Assembly (NCBI RefSeq): GCF_009183655.1
Contig: NZ_WEIO01000007.1
Span: 151,379 to 215,378, forward strand
Direction: 5' to 3'
DNA from: Bacillus aerolatus
GTDB lineage: Bacteria; Bacillota; Bacilli; Bacillales; Domibacillaceae
Length of the DNA: 64,000 nt
The notes below the pieces were generated by a model that was not told where the DNA came from, searched no databases, and worked only from the letters and a program-made list of their open reading frames with translations. Numbering within the stretch: position 1 is the stretch's first letter; each line of letters begins with the position of its first letter. The position numbers and the translations under genes were made by a program. Shown here in pieces: positions 43,232-52,443 of this stretch.

Positions 43232-44575
43232 ATGAAATTGTATTTAGATCCAGGCCACGGCGGCTCGGACCCCGGTGCTCAAGGCCATGGATTGAAAGAA
43301 AAAGACGTTGCCTTAGATATCGCTCTTAAAATACGTACTGTTTTAACAAATCAATATAAAAACGTTGAAGTAAAGATAAGTCGTACAAGCGATATCTTTA
43401 AAAGTTTAGATCAGCGAACAAATGAGGCTAATTCTTGGGGGGCCAATTATTATTTGTCCATCCATTGTAATGCCGCTAATGGTTCTTCTCAAGGGTATGA
43501 AGACTTTATTCACAGTAACTTATCTGACGCTTCTACAACAGCTAAATATCAAGATATTATGCATGCAGAAATTATTAAAGTTAATCAACTGAAAGACCGT
43601 GGACAGAAAAAAGCAAACTTTCACGTTTTGCGTGAATCGGCGATGCCAGCACTCTTAACGGAAAATGGATTTATCGATAACGCTCATGATGCAGCTTTAA
43701 TGAAAGAATCTTTATGGCGTCAAAAAGTGGCACAAGGTCATGTGAATGGTTTAGCAAAGGCATTTAATCTTCAGCGCAAAACCAATGATTCCGGAACGGT
43801 TTACAAGGTAATAGCCGGTTCGTTCAAAACAAAAGAAAATGCGGAAGAGCGAGAAACTTACTTGCGCTCAAAGGGGATTAACTCTTTTATTGATTCTATT
43901 AATATTTCTGGAGAAATTTGGTACCGCGTTCAAGCCGGGGCCTTTTCAAGTCGAGAAAGTGCAGAAAACCAGTTGGAAGAAGTCAAAAAGACGGGAATCA
44001 ATGATGCTTTCATTGTGACTGAAGAACTCAACTCTAATCAAGCTGATCATTCTGGATATTCTGTATTAGGTCAGACTTTTCTATCACCAGAACAAATGGA
44101 TCAGTATGTAAAAAAAGTAAATTCTAACGCTTTAGAGTTGGGGCATTATTATTTAACTTTTGGAGAGTATTATGGAGTTAGAGGGGACGTAGCCTTTGCC
44201 CAAGCTATGCATGAAACAGATTTTCTTCGATTTAGTGGAGTCGTAAAACCTAATCAAAACAACTTTTGCGGATTAGGCACAACAGGGCCAGATAATCCCG
44301 GAGCAAGTTTTGATACGCCAAGAGAAGGTGTGCTCGCTCATATCCAACATTTATTTGCCTACGCATCTACTAAAACGCTGCCAGATAAATATCCATTAGT
44401 TGATCCTCGTTTTAATTTAGTAACTAGAGGATCTGCTTCCACATGGGTCGCTTTAAACGGAAAATGGGCTGTTCCAGGTACCAATTATGGGCAATCCATT
44501 TTGAATATTTATGAACGAACGATTAACACTACTATGCAAAATCTAGAGGAAATCCTGCAAAAGATAAAAGGCTGA
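43232..44575 (+). CDS. CwlC-like amidase with SPOR repeats and added glucosaminidase domain
   Basis: A 447-residue two-enzyme cell-wall hydrolase with no signal peptide. Amidase_3 (about 1-175): zinc ligands in LDPGHGGSDPG, LKEKD, LSIHCNA, catalytic Glu in ALLTENGFIDN. Two SPOR domains (about 188-265). C-terminal Glucosaminidase domain (about 275-440; VRGDVAFAQAMHETDFLRFSG with the catalytic Glu). The first two parts resemble B. subtilis CwlC, which lyses the mother cell at the end of sporulation. The extra domain would also cut glycan strands. ATG 43232 follows TGGAGGAT. Confidence 0.9.
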   Translation: MKLYLDPGHGGSDPGAQGHGLKEKDVALDIALKIRTVLTNQYKNVEVKISRTSDIFKSLDQRTNEANSWGANYYLSIHCNAANGSSQGYEDFIHSNLSDASTTAKYQDIMHAEIIKVNQLKDRGQKKANFHVLRESAMPALLTENGFIDNAHDAALMKESLWRQKVAQGHVNGLAKAFNLQRKTNDSGTVYKVIAGSFKTKENAEERETYLRSKGINSFIDSINISGEIWYRVQAGAFSSRESAENQLEEVKKTGINDAFIVTEELNSNQADHSGYSVLGQTFLSPEQMDQYVKKVNSNALELGHYYLTFGEYYGVRGDVAFAQAMHETDFLRFSGVVKPNQNNFCGLGTTGPDNPGASFDTPREGVLAHIQHLFAYASTKTLPDKYPLVDPRFNLVTRGSASTWVALNGKWAVPGTNYGQSILNIYERTINTTMQNLEEILQKIKG

Positions 44576-44587
44576 CCTGAAGCAATT

Positions 44588-44648
44588 TTGAACTGAACTC
44601 CGAATACTAGACACTTTTAAAAAGTCTGGTATTCGGGGGACAGTTCAA
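44588..44648. repeat. long inverted repeat hairpin
   Basis: Outer arms TTGAACTG/CAGTTCAA and inner arms CCGAATACTAGAC/GTCTGGTATTCGG (one G-T pair) form a 61-nt hairpin after the amidase gene. No T-run follows, so it is more like a palindromic element than a normal terminator. 44649-44792 shows only a likely promoter region. Confidence 0.6.
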
Positions 44649-44792
44649 GTTTGGTTGAATTTATACGGAACAGTTTATTTTCTCTAGTTTGTTTGCCTTT
44701 TTTATCTTTTTTGTGCTAATTGATCATTCCACTTTCTAGGAATTTTCGTAATATATATTGTTACTTAAATTTTAAGAGAGGAAGGAATGTTC

Positions 44793-46082
44793 ATGTTCGG
44801 TTTTTCCATGATTCAGTTAGTTCGGCAAATGGGACATAAACTTGATAGAAACATGCGCCAAGAACTTGTTCAACTATATTCCCCTTTTCGTTCAATTCCC
44901 TGCTTTTTACACCGCCCCTTAGAGTATGTAAGAAAAAAGACAAAGAAGTTACCTGTAGTCATTGAGTTTGAACCAGATTCTTTTGAGCATGGTTTAAATG
45001 ATGTGAAGAATACTAAATGCCGCACACTTCATGAGTTCCCTTCGATTTCTTGTTGTTCTACTAAATTATCAGTAGAAAAAATAGCGCATTTACTTGAAAA
45101 TTGCTGTCACATTAAAAAAGTGTATTACGATAGAAAAGTGACGGCTTTACTTGATATAGCCACTCCATCTATTCACTCCGACCAGTTAAAACAATCCGGT
45201 TTAACAGGAAAAGATGTAACCATTGCAGTCATTGATACAGGTATATACCCACACAACGATTTAAAAGGACGGATCATCGGCTTTAAAGACTTCGTTAAAA
45301 GCGAAACTGTTCCATATGATGATAACGGTCATGGCACCCACTGTGCAGGAGATGCAGCAGGTAACGGATTTTTATCCGATGGAAAATATCAAGGGCCAGC
45401 GCCTGAGGCTAACTTAATCGGAGTGAAAGTTCTGGATAAAAAGGGATCTGGTTCACTTTCTACTGTCATAGCCGGTGTTGAATGGTGTATTCAAAATCAA
45501 GCGAAATTCAAAATCAGCGTTCTTTCTTTATCGCTTGGGAGCTCTGCAGCACAACCTGCCGAAGACGATCCTGTAGTAAAAGCTGTTGAAAAAGCGTGGG
45601 ATAGCGGAATGGTTGTTTGCGTAGCCGCCGGTAACTCAGGACCCTCTTCACAAACGATTGCAAGCCCCGGAATAAGCCCTAAGGTTATTACTGTAGGTGC
45701 TGTCACCGATCATAATACAGTTGATCGTTCTGCTGATACGGTCGCCGACTTTTCAAGCCGTGGCCCAACAATTGATGGTCTAATGAAACCTGATCTTGTA
45801 ACACCTGGCGTAAATATTATTTCTTTACGGTCACCAGGATCTTTTCTCGATAAAACGAATTCAGCGGGCCGTGTCGGTACAGACTATTTTTCTTTATCAG
45901 GAACCTCAATGGCCACCCCGATATGTGCAGGTGTAGTGGCACAACTACTTCAAAAAGAACCAAATCTATCCCCGGAAGAAGTAAAGCAACAACTTATTAG
46001 CGCATGCGAAGATATGGGACAACCACCTAACTTTCAAGGCAATGGCTATTTAGACGCCGCTAATTTAGTTAATAATGAATAA
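44793..46082 (+). CDS. aprX: intracellular subtilisin-family serine protease AprX
   Basis: A 429-residue S8 protease. The catalytic triad is visible: Asp in AVIDTGIYPH (about 147), His in NGHGTHCAGDAA (about 180), Ser in LSGTSMATPICAG (about 371), with oxyanion Asn in AAGNSGP. An N-terminal part of about 125 residues without signal peptide (MFGFSMIQLVRQMGHKLD) matches B. subtilis AprX, a stationary-phase intracellular protease. ATG 44793 is preferred: the upstream ATG at 44787 is too close to GAGGAAGG. A terminator follows. Confidence 0.93.
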   Translation: MFGFSMIQLVRQMGHKLDRNMRQELVQLYSPFRSIPCFLHRPLEYVRKKTKKLPVVIEFEPDSFEHGLNDVKNTKCRTLHEFPSISCCSTKLSVEKIAHLLENCCHIKKVYYDRKVTALLDIATPSIHSDQLKQSGLTGKDVTIAVIDTGIYPHNDLKGRIIGFKDFVKSETVPYDDNGHGTHCAGDAAGNGFLSDGKYQGPAPEANLIGVKVLDKKGSGSLSTVIAGVEWCIQNQAKFKISVLSLSLGSSAAQPAEDDPVVKAVEKAWDSGMVVCVAAGNSGPSSQTIASPGISPKVITVGAVTDHNTVDRSADTVADFSSRGPTIDGLMKPDLVTPGVNIISLRSPGSFLDKTNSAGRVGTDYFSLSGTSMATPICAGVVAQLLQKEPNLSPEEVKQQLISACEDMGQPPNFQGNGYLDAANLVNNE

Positions 46083-46085
46083 CAT

Positions 46086-46117
46086 GAAAAGCTGCCGGGG
46101 ATTTCTGGCAGCTTTTC
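46086..46117. terminator. bidirectional terminator
   Basis: GAAAAGCTGCC / GGCAGCTTTTC stem between aprX and the convergent DUF421 gene. Confidence 0.8.
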
Positions 46118-46820
46118 ATTCGTAATATAAAATCGTTAATCGCTCGTTTTGATCGATGGTTGCTAATAGCACTTCTTTGACAGCCGCATTATGTTTTAGT
46201 TTTAGTTTGCTTTCCAGCCATAATTCATTTTTACCTGCTTGTTGTAACTCGTTGTGATCGATTTTTCCATCTTTAATGATCGTGCGGGGAAAAGAAAATG
46301 GCGCAGTCGGCAGCTGCATGTCCGCTGGAGTGACGGATTGATGCTTCGGATCTAAAAAAATGGAAATGGTGCCATCAGGCTCCCATAATGCCAGTGCTAC
46401 TGTTTTTACATCGGTGATTTTTTCTTTCCTAAGCTGGGATAATAAGAAGTCCAGGGATATTCTAGCTTTCGTTAATTTTTTGTAAATGATTTGTCCATCT
46501 TTTATAAGAGGAAAGGGAGAGGGATTGAGCCATTTTCTAAGCTTATACCATTTCAGGCTCAAAAAAACGCCAGCAGTGTATAAGACTACTAAAACAGTCA
46601 TCGTAATCATGGAACCCTTCAGCCCTAATTGTTCATCAGACAGCGGATGGGCAATGATGTTTCCAATTAATATAGCCATGACAAAGTCAAGTAACCTTAA
46701 CTGAGCAATCGATCGCTGCCCCATTATTTTTGCCGCAAAAAGTAAAAAGAAAAAAGCTACAATTGCTCTTAAAATCCATTGAATAGCCGTTAGTGATTCC
46801 TGGGAGCTAAAGAAATCCAT
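46116..46820 (-). CDS. DUF421 (YetF/YrbG-family) membrane protein
   Basis: A 234-residue protein with three N-terminal membrane helices (about 15-95) and a C-terminal cytosolic domain of two parts, the DUF421 arrangement. Motifs: AKIMGQRSIAQLRLLDFVMAILIGNI and the later SLDFLLSQLRKEKITDVKTVALA. YetF-type proteins are common in spore formers, and some relatives are spore-membrane or germination-related. This one has no such neighbour except sspI. Function unknown. Confidence 0.82.
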   Translation of the reverse strand: MDFFSSQESLTAIQWILRAIVAFFFLLFAAKIMGQRSIAQLRLLDFVMAILIGNIIAHPLSDEQLGLKGSMITMTVLVVLYTAGVFLSLKWYKLRKWLNPSPFPLIKDGQIIYKKLTKARISLDFLLSQLRKEKITDVKTVALALWEPDGTISIFLDPKHQSVTPADMQLPTAPFSFPRTIIKDGKIDHNELQQAGKNELWLESKLKLKHNAAVKEVLLATIDQNERLTILYYE

Positions 46821-46913
46821 TTTTTCACATCCTTAGCTTTGAATAAATATAAACTTGATAGTAGTATGACCTAGAAATCAATGATTATTGGATTCCTTGA
46901 GAAATCAATAAAT

Positions 46914-46952
46914 GAAAGAAGTGACCCAAAGCCACTTTGAGTCACTTCTTTC
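46914..46952. terminator. bidirectional terminator
   Basis: GAAAGAAGTGAC / GTCACTTCTTTC stem immediately after the sspI stop. Confidence 0.8.
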
Positions 46953-46954
46953 AC

Positions 46955-47161
46955 TTATTTCAACCCTTCTTCAAGCGTCTGCAGCACGTTTTGTTTTTCT
47001 TGTTCGTCGGCGTGCTGCCAATATACTTCAAATAAGACGCCGAGACCTGGCAGCATCTTTTCTTCGTTGCGCTGGATAGCATCGATAATCGTGTTTTCCA
47101 GCTGTTCCTGAGAACTTCCTGATACATTGGCTAAAACGGCATTGCGTAAGTTGAAATTCAT
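46955..47161 (-). CDS. sspI: small acid-soluble spore protein I
   Basis: A 68-residue minor [50 protein letters not shown] and the LQTLEEGLK end match SspI of B. subtilis (71 residues). It is made late in the forespore; a specific role in resistance is not established. It is divergent from ysgA, as in B. subtilis. AAAAGGAG precedes the ATG. Confidence 0.95.
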   Translation of the reverse strand: MNFNLRNAVLANVSGSSQEQLENTIIDAIQRNEEKMLPGLGVLFEVYWQHADEQEKQNVLQTLEEGLK

Positions 47162-47274
47162 ATGGCTCGCTCCTTTTCGCAGTGATCCTTTTTACTTTCC
47201 CCGCGCCTTTCGTTTCTTATGCGAAAAAAATAAGCTATAATGAAGCAACGAAAACAGACAGAGGAGCGGAAGTT

Positions 47275-48042
47275 GTGAAATTTATTCAATCAGTGAAAAA
47301 CCCGCAAGTGAAGCAGTGGAAAAAGCTGCTCACGAAAAAAGAACGGGAGCAGACGGGCTTATATTTATTGGAAGGCCTTCATTTAGTGGAAACAGCATTG
47401 AATCATCAAGACGATCTTATTGAACTGATTGCTTCAGAAGAGGTCACGCTGCCCGCGCATTGGAACTTGGACAGTGTGGAGATGACGATAGTAACGCCGG
47501 AAGTAGCGAGGTTATTATCTGACACAGAAGCGGGCCAGGGCGTGTTTGCTGTCTGCCGCAAGCGTAATTTGCCGGATACGCTTACAGGCCGCACGTATTT
47601 ATTGATCGACGCCGTACAAGACCCGGGCAATATTGGCACGATGATTCGGACAGCAGATGCCGCTGGTGTGGACGGTATCATTCTCGGAACAGGCTGTGCT
47701 GATCCGTACAATTCGAAAGTACTTCGTTCGGCGCAAGGAAGCCACTTTCATTTGCCGCTCGTACAAATGCCTCTTCTTCAGGCGATTCGTGAGTTGAAAG
47801 AGAGAGGAGTGCCGGTCTTTGGCACGTCGCTGAAAGAAGCATCTGATTTCAGGGAAGCCAAAGTAGAGGAGTCGTTCGCCCTCTTAGTCGGCAATGAAGG
47901 GAGCGGCGTCGCTGAACAATTGCTCGCAGAAACGGACAGCAATGTCTTTATTCCGATATACGGCGGCAGTGAATCATTGAATGTAGCAGTCGCCGCCGGT
48001 ATTTTACTGTATCATTTGAAGCATTCCTTGAAAAACGTTTGA
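47275..48042 (+). CDS. ysgA: TrmH/SpoU-family RNA methyltransferase YsgA
   Basis: A 255-residue SPOUT-class 2'-O-ribose methyltransferase. The N-terminal substrate-binding domain (KFIQSVKNPQVKQWKKLLTKKEREQTG) is followed by the SpoU knot: motif 1 DAVQDPGNIGTMIRTADAAG, motif 2 LLVGNEGSGV, motif 3 IPIYGGSESLNVAVAAGILLY. The exact rRNA or tRNA site is unknown. GTG 47275 follows AGAGGAGCGGAAG; the longer frame from 47182 would run over the sspI promoter region. Confidence 0.9.
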   Translation: MKFIQSVKNPQVKQWKKLLTKKEREQTGLYLLEGLHLVETALNHQDDLIELIASEEVTLPAHWNLDSVEMTIVTPEVARLLSDTEAGQGVFAVCRKRNLPDTLTGRTYLLIDAVQDPGNIGTMIRTADAAGVDGIILGTGCADPYNSKVLRSAQGSHFHLPLVQMPLLQAIRELKERGVPVFGTSLKEASDFREAKVEESFALLVGNEGSGVAEQLLAETDSNVFIPIYGGSESLNVAVAAGILLYHLKHSLKNV

Positions 48043-48068
48043 ATTTTCCGTTGACGTTGTACTATAAT
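48039..48068 (+). promoter_or_regulatory. pheST promoter
   Basis: TTGAAT, 18 bp, then TATAAT. The -35 overlaps the end of ysgA. Confidence 0.55.
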
Positions 48069-48074
48069 AACGAT

Positions 48075-48337
48075 AATTGCATAAAGGAAAAGGCGATGAC
48101 AGAGAAGAGGAGCTCAAGTTTATTTCTTTCAGGGAAAAAGTGCCAAAGACTGAAAGCACTTTTAAGAAATGATGAGTGACGTTCACCTCTCGAGCCGGCA
48201 TCAGGACCGCTCCGTGCGTAAAGATGCTCCGGTGAAGAACCGTTAAGTCAATGAAGTGAACATGTTCGGCATGTTAAAAAGGGTGGTACCGCGACCAAAG
48301 CCTCGTCCCTTTCCGGGAGACGGGGCTTTTTTTGTTG
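48075..48337 (+). promoter_or_regulatory. T-box riboswitch (phenylalanine) with terminator
   Basis: The hallmark T-box AAGGGTGGTACCGCG is at 48279-48293, followed by the intrinsic terminator AGCCTCGTCCC/GGGAGACGGGGCT with a T-run (48299-48334). TTC in GACGTTCACC (48181-48183) is the likely Phe specifier codon. Uncharged tRNA-Phe would stabilise the antiterminator and allow pheST transcription. Confidence 0.9.
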
Positions 48338-48393
48338 GTTAAAAAACTAAAAAATCATCGCATTGTTGAACCTTTGCTAATGAAGCAGGTCTA

Positions 48394-48642
48394 CGTCCAG
48401 CTCCAGCTCCTAGCCCCTCGAGGTCAAATAACCTTTCCCAAAGAAAGTCAAAGAGCGACTTTTTTTGGGAAAGAACATTTGCTTGTCGGGGCTGATCAAG
48501 GCGCTTGCGCATTTGTGGTCGTCCAGCTTCAGCGCCTAGCCCCTCGAGGTCAAATAACCTTTCCCAAAGAAAGTCAAAGAGCGACTTTTTTTGGGAAAGA
48601 ACATTTGCTTGTCGGGGCTGATCAAGGCGCTTACGCATTTGT
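48394..48642. repeat. 126-bp palindromic element in tandem, inside the pheST leader
   Basis: Copy 1 is at 48394-48519 and copy 2 at 48520-48642, nearly identical. Each starts CGTCCAGCT.CAGC.CCTAGCC and ends GGGGCTGATCAAGGCGCTT.CG. Arms AGCGCCT/AGGCGCT, AGCCCC/GGGGCT and TTCCCAAA/TTTGGGAA nest into one long stem. It belongs to the AGCGCCTAGCCCCTCG type of interspersed element I recall in Bacillaceae. Confidence 0.85.
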
Positions 48643-48669
48643 TTGACAAAAATGAAGGAGGAGTCAGAC

Positions 48670-49704
48670 GTGGAGCAGCAATTAAAAGAGTTACAAACAG
48701 AGGCGCTCGCAAAAGCAGAAGCAGCCGAAGACTTGAAACAATTGAATGATATTCGTGTCGCTTATTTAGGAAAAAAAGGGCCGATCACGGAAGTATTGAA
48801 AGGGATGGGGAAATTATCAGCGGAAGAACGCCCAAAAATGGGGGCGCTCGCCAATGAAGTGCGTGCCGCTGTCGCTTCAGCCATTGAAACGAAGCAAACG
48901 GCTTTAGAGCAACAAGCGATCAAGAAACAGCTGGAAAAAGAAACGATTGATGTGACACTGCCGGGCCGACCGGTAAAATCAGGCAATCAGCATCCACTCA
49001 CAAAAGTCGTGGAAGAAATTGAAGATTTGTTTATCAGCATGGGATATTCGATCGCAGAAGGTCCGGAAGTGGAAACAGACTATTACAACTTCGAAGCGCT
49101 CAATCTCCCGAAAGGCCACCCGGCGCGTGACATGCAAGATTCTTTCTATATTACGGAAGACATTTTGCTCCGTACGCATACATCTCCTGTGCAGGCGCGC
49201 ACGATGGAAAAATATCAGGGCCAAGGGCCGGTCAAAATTATTTGTCCGGGGAAAGTGTACCGCCGTGACAATGATGATGCGACGCATTCTCATCAGTTTA
49301 CGCAAATTGAAGGGCTCGTCGTTGATGAAAACATCAGCATGGGCGACCTGAAAGGCACGCTTGAAGTGTTCGCAAAAAGATTATTCGGTGAAGATCGTGA
49401 AATCCGTCTGCGCCCAAGCTTTTTCCCGTTTACGGAGCCGTCTGTTGAAGTCGATGTCACATGTATGTGCGGAGGCGAAGGCTGCCGGATTTGTAAACAC
49501 ACTGGCTGGATTGAAATTTTAGGCGCGGGTATGGTCCATCCGAATGTTTTGGAAATGGCCGGCTTTGATTCGAAAAAGTATACCGGTTTTGCGTTTGGAA
49601 TGGGACCTGACCGGATTGCGATGCTGAAATATGGTATTGATGATATTCGCCATTTTTACACAAATGATGTACGATTCTTAACCCAATTTGCGGAGCACGA
49701 ATAA
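48670..49704 (+). CDS. pheS: phenylalanyl-tRNA synthetase alpha subunit
   Basis: The 344-residue catalytic subunit of the alpha2-beta2 synthetase that charges tRNA-Phe. An N-terminal coiled coil (about 1-85) contacts tRNA; the class II core carries motif 2 ([17 protein letters not shown]) and motif 3 ([22 protein letters not shown]). Length and sequence match B. subtilis PheS. GTG 48670 is chosen: AAGGAGGAG lies 8 nt before it. It is controlled by the upstream T-box and co-transcribed with pheT. Confidence 0.97.
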   Translation: MEQQLKELQTEALAKAEAAEDLKQLNDIRVAYLGKKGPITEVLKGMGKLSAEERPKMGALANEVRAAVASAIETKQTALEQQAIKKQLEKETIDVTLPGRPVKSGNQHPLTKVVEEIEDLFISMGYSIAEGPEVETDYYNFEALNLPKGHPARDMQDSFYITEDILLRTHTSPVQARTMEKYQGQGPVKIICPGKVYRRDNDDATHSHQFTQIEGLVVDENISMGDLKGTLEVFAKRLFGEDREIRLRPSFFPFTEPSVEVDVTCMCGGEGCRICKHTGWIEILGAGMVHPNVLEMAGFDSKKYTGFAFGMGPDRIAMLKYGIDDIRHFYTNDVRFLTQFAEHE

Positions 49705-49720
49705 ATAGGAGGTTCAAACA

Positions 49721-52135
49721 ATGTTTGTTTCATATAAATGGCTGAGCGAGTACGTCGATCTTGGCGGCATGCCGGCAAAAGAACTGGCGGAGAAAATTAC
49801 CCGCAGCGGCATTGAAGTAGAAGGAGTAGAAAAGCTTGACGAAGGTATCAAAGGTGTTGTCACCGGCTATGTCCTTGAAAAAGAACAGCATCCAAATGCG
49901 GATAAATTAAATGTGTGTCAAGTAGACATTGGAGAAGACGAACCAGTGCAAATTGTGTGCGGGGCGCCAAACGTCGATAAAGGCCAGAAAGTGGCAGTAG
50001 CAAAAGTGGGCGCCGTGCTTCCGGGCAATTTTAAAATTAAAAAAGCAAAATTGCGCGGAGAAGCATCACATGGGATGATTTGTTCCTTGCAAGAGCTCGG
50101 CATTGAAAGCAAGCTCATTGCGAAAGAGTACGCGGAAGGTATTTTTGTTTTTCCAAATGACGTCACACCAGGTGAAGACGCCCTGTTGCAGCTGAACTTG
50201 GATGACGAAGTACTTGAACTTGGTCTTACGCCGAACCGTTCCGATTGCTTAAGCATGATCGGCGTGGCCTATGAAGTAGCTGCCATTCTCGATTGCAGCG
50301 TCAAATTGCCAGAGATCGAAGTAAACGAAGCGGCTGAGCGTGCGGAAGACTGGATTAAAGTGAGCATTGAAGCGAAAGAAGACAATCCGCTTTACGTCGC
50401 CCGCGTCGTGAAAAATGTCAAAATTGGCCCATCGCCGCTTTGGATGCAGACGCGTTTAATGGCGGAAGGAATTCGTCCGCACAACAACGTTGTTGATATT
50501 ACAAACTATATTTTGCTTGAATATGGCCAGCCGCTTCATGCATTTGATTATGACCGGTTAGGCTCAAAAGAAATTGTTGTCCGCCGCGCGCGGGAAGGTG
50601 AAAAAATGGTCACGCTTGATAACGCAGAGCGCACATTGTCGCCTGAACATTTGTTGATCACCAACGGAACAGAAGCGGTTGCGATGGCCGGTGTCATGGG
50701 CGGTGCTAATTCGGAAGTCGAAGCCGATACAACGACTGTGTTGATTGAGTCTGCTTATTTTAATGGCCAGCGTGTGCGCCAAGCATCAAAAGACCATGGC
50801 CTCCGCTCGGAAGCTAGTGCCCGCTTTGAAAAAGGCGTCGATCCGAACCGCTTACAGGCAGCAGCTGACCGTGCCGCGCAGTTAATGGCGGAGTATGCCG
50901 GTGGAGAAGTGCTGGCCGGAAGTGTGGTTGCCGGCGAGATCAATCTTGAGCCGAAGACCGTTTCAGTCACACTTGAAAAACTAAATCGCGTGCTTGGAAC
51001 GAATTTGCAGACGGTAGAAGTGGAAGATATTTTCCGCCGCTTAAAGTTTGAAGTGACGACAGATAATGAACAGTTTATCGTAACCGTGCCGACGCGCCGC
51101 GGTGACATTACGATTCCGGAAGATCTCGTTGAAGAAGTGGCCCGCCTATATGGCTATGACAACTTACCGACGACAGTTCCGACCGGTGCAACATCCCCTG
51201 GAGGACTAACAGGTTATCAGGAAAAACGTCGGGCCGTCCGCCGCTTTTTAGAAGGAGCCGGTTTGAACCAGGCGATCACTTATTCATTAACGAGTGAGAA
51301 AAAAGCGAAAGAATACGCCTTGGATACACGTGAATTAATTAAGCTGGCGATGCCGATGAGTGAAGAACGCGCCTTTTTGCGTTTGAGCATTGTACCGCAG
51401 CTGTTGGAAGCTGTTGCTTACAACAACGCCCGTCAAATCGATTCGCTCGCCCTTTATGAAGTAGGCGATGTCTTTTTGAAGGAAACAGGCGCGGAACTGC
51501 CGGCAGAAGAAGAGCATCTAGCGGGCGCCATCACTGGGCTGTGGGAAGAAAATCCTTGGCAGGGCGAAAAGAAAGCGGTAGATTTCTTTGTTGCCAAAGG
51601 CCTGCTTGAAGGATTGTTTGCCAAGCTTGGTCTCTCAGAGCGCGTTGCATTTAAGAAAGCAGATATTTCCGGTATGCATCCGGGACGGACGGCGGCTGTT
51701 GAGCTGGACGGGGAAGCAATCGGTTTCGTCGGCCAGGTGCATCCGCAGCAGGCGAAAGACCTTGATATAAAAGAAACATACGTCTTTGAATTAAAACTCA
51801 GCCCGCTGTTTGCAGCTGAAACAGAAGCGGTCGCTTACGAGCCAATCCCACGCTTCCCATCAATTACTCGCGACATTGCGCTCGTCGTTGATTCAAGCGT
51901 GGAAGCTGGCGAACTGCAGGCAATTATTAAAGAAGCCGGCGGAGAGCTGCTGAAAGACGCCCGTGTCTTCGACTTATATGAAGGCGAGCATATTGAAGCA
52001 GGCAAAAAATCAATTGCCTTCTCGCTGAAATACTTTGATCCAGCCAAAACGCTGACAGACGAAGAAGTCGTCAAAGTGCACAACGGCGTATTAGACGCTT
52101 TAAAAGAAAAAGCAGGCGCTGAATTAAGAAGCTAA
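49721..52135 (+). CDS. pheT: phenylalanyl-tRNA synthetase beta subunit
   Basis: The 804-residue beta subunit with editing and tRNA-binding roles. Domains: EMAP-like tRNA-binding (about 40-150), B3/B4 editing domain (about 210-390, [16 protein letters not shown] before it), B5 DNA-binding-like domain (about 405-475), catalytic-like core, and the C-terminal ferredoxin-fold anticodon-binding domain (about 710-804, [19 protein letters not shown]). Start ATG with AGGAGG, 16 nt after pheS. Standard length. Confidence 0.97.
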   Translation: MFVSYKWLSEYVDLGGMPAKELAEKITRSGIEVEGVEKLDEGIKGVVTGYVLEKEQHPNADKLNVCQVDIGEDEPVQIVCGAPNVDKGQKVAVAKVGAVLPGNFKIKKAKLRGEASHGMICSLQELGIESKLIAKEYAEGIFVFPNDVTPGEDALLQLNLDDEVLELGLTPNRSDCLSMIGVAYEVAAILDCSVKLPEIEVNEAAERAEDWIKVSIEAKEDNPLYVARVVKNVKIGPSPLWMQTRLMAEGIRPHNNVVDITNYILLEYGQPLHAFDYDRLGSKEIVVRRAREGEKMVTLDNAERTLSPEHLLITNGTEAVAMAGVMGGANSEVEADTTTVLIESAYFNGQRVRQASKDHGLRSEASARFEKGVDPNRLQAAADRAAQLMAEYAGGEVLAGSVVAGEINLEPKTVSVTLEKLNRVLGTNLQTVEVEDIFRRLKFEVTTDNEQFIVTVPTRRGDITIPEDLVEEVARLYGYDNLPTTVPTGATSPGGLTGYQEKRRAVRRFLEGAGLNQAITYSLTSEKKAKEYALDTRELIKLAMPMSEERAFLRLSIVPQLLEAVAYNNARQIDSLALYEVGDVFLKETGAELPAEEEHLAGAITGLWEENPWQGEKKAVDFFVAKGLLEGLFAKLGLSERVAFKKADISGMHPGRTAAVELDGEAIGFVGQVHPQQAKDLDIKETYVFELKLSPLFAAETEAVAYEPIPRFPSITRDIALVVDSSVEAGELQAIIKEAGGELLKDARVFDLYEGEHIEAGKKSIAFSLKYFDPAKTLTDEEVVKVHNGVLDALKEKAGAELRS

Positions 52136-52145
52136 AATTAGTCAG

Positions 52146-52177
52146 GCACTCCCGTTTCGTTGCGGGAGTGCTTTTTT
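52146..52177 (+). terminator. pheST terminator
   Basis: GCACTCCCG / CGGGAGTGC followed by TTTTTT. Confidence 0.9.
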
Positions 52178-52210
52178 GCAAGTGTTTGACTGTGTGCTGA
52201 CTAGAATAGG

Positions 52211-52400
52211 CTGTTCGTGCACAAATGGAGTGGGTTCGTGCACAAATTCAGAAAGTGAGTGCGCAAATTGGCCAAAGCCGTACACAAATCAAGCAAACCC
52301 GTGCGTAAACCACGGGCTCGTGCACAAATCGAGCATAACCGTTCACAAGCTCAGTAAACCCGTGCATAAATTATCCAAATTGGCGCATAAATCACAGCCC
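52211..52400. repeat. 21-bp tandem repeat array, nine degenerate units
   Basis: A GTGCACAAAT-like core recurs at 52217, 52238, 52259, 52280, 52301, 52320, 52341, 52362 and 52383: spacing 21 bp, once 19. Units vary (GTGCAC, GTGCGC, GTACAC, GTTCAC, GTGCAT, GCGCAT). The array exactly fills the spacer between the pheT and rnhC terminators. Confidence 0.85.
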
Positions 52401-52410
52401 CGCCAAAGAA

Positions 52411-52434
52411 CCGGCCCCGATTCATCGGGACCGG
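52411..52434 (-). terminator. rnhC terminator
   Basis: CCGGTCCCGAT / ATCGGGGCCGG stem read on the minus strand, followed by TTCTTT. Confidence 0.7.
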
Positions 52435-52443
52435 CTGTAACTT

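Noticed and set aside
48332..48646. Frames over the tandem element before pheS, on both strands
   Set aside because: Their internal repeats are just the 126-bp element read in frame; no ribosome sites, and 126 is divisible by three.
52211..52400. Possible CRISPR array
   Set aside because: The 21-bp period leaves no room for repeat plus spacer, units are degenerate, and no cas genes are present.
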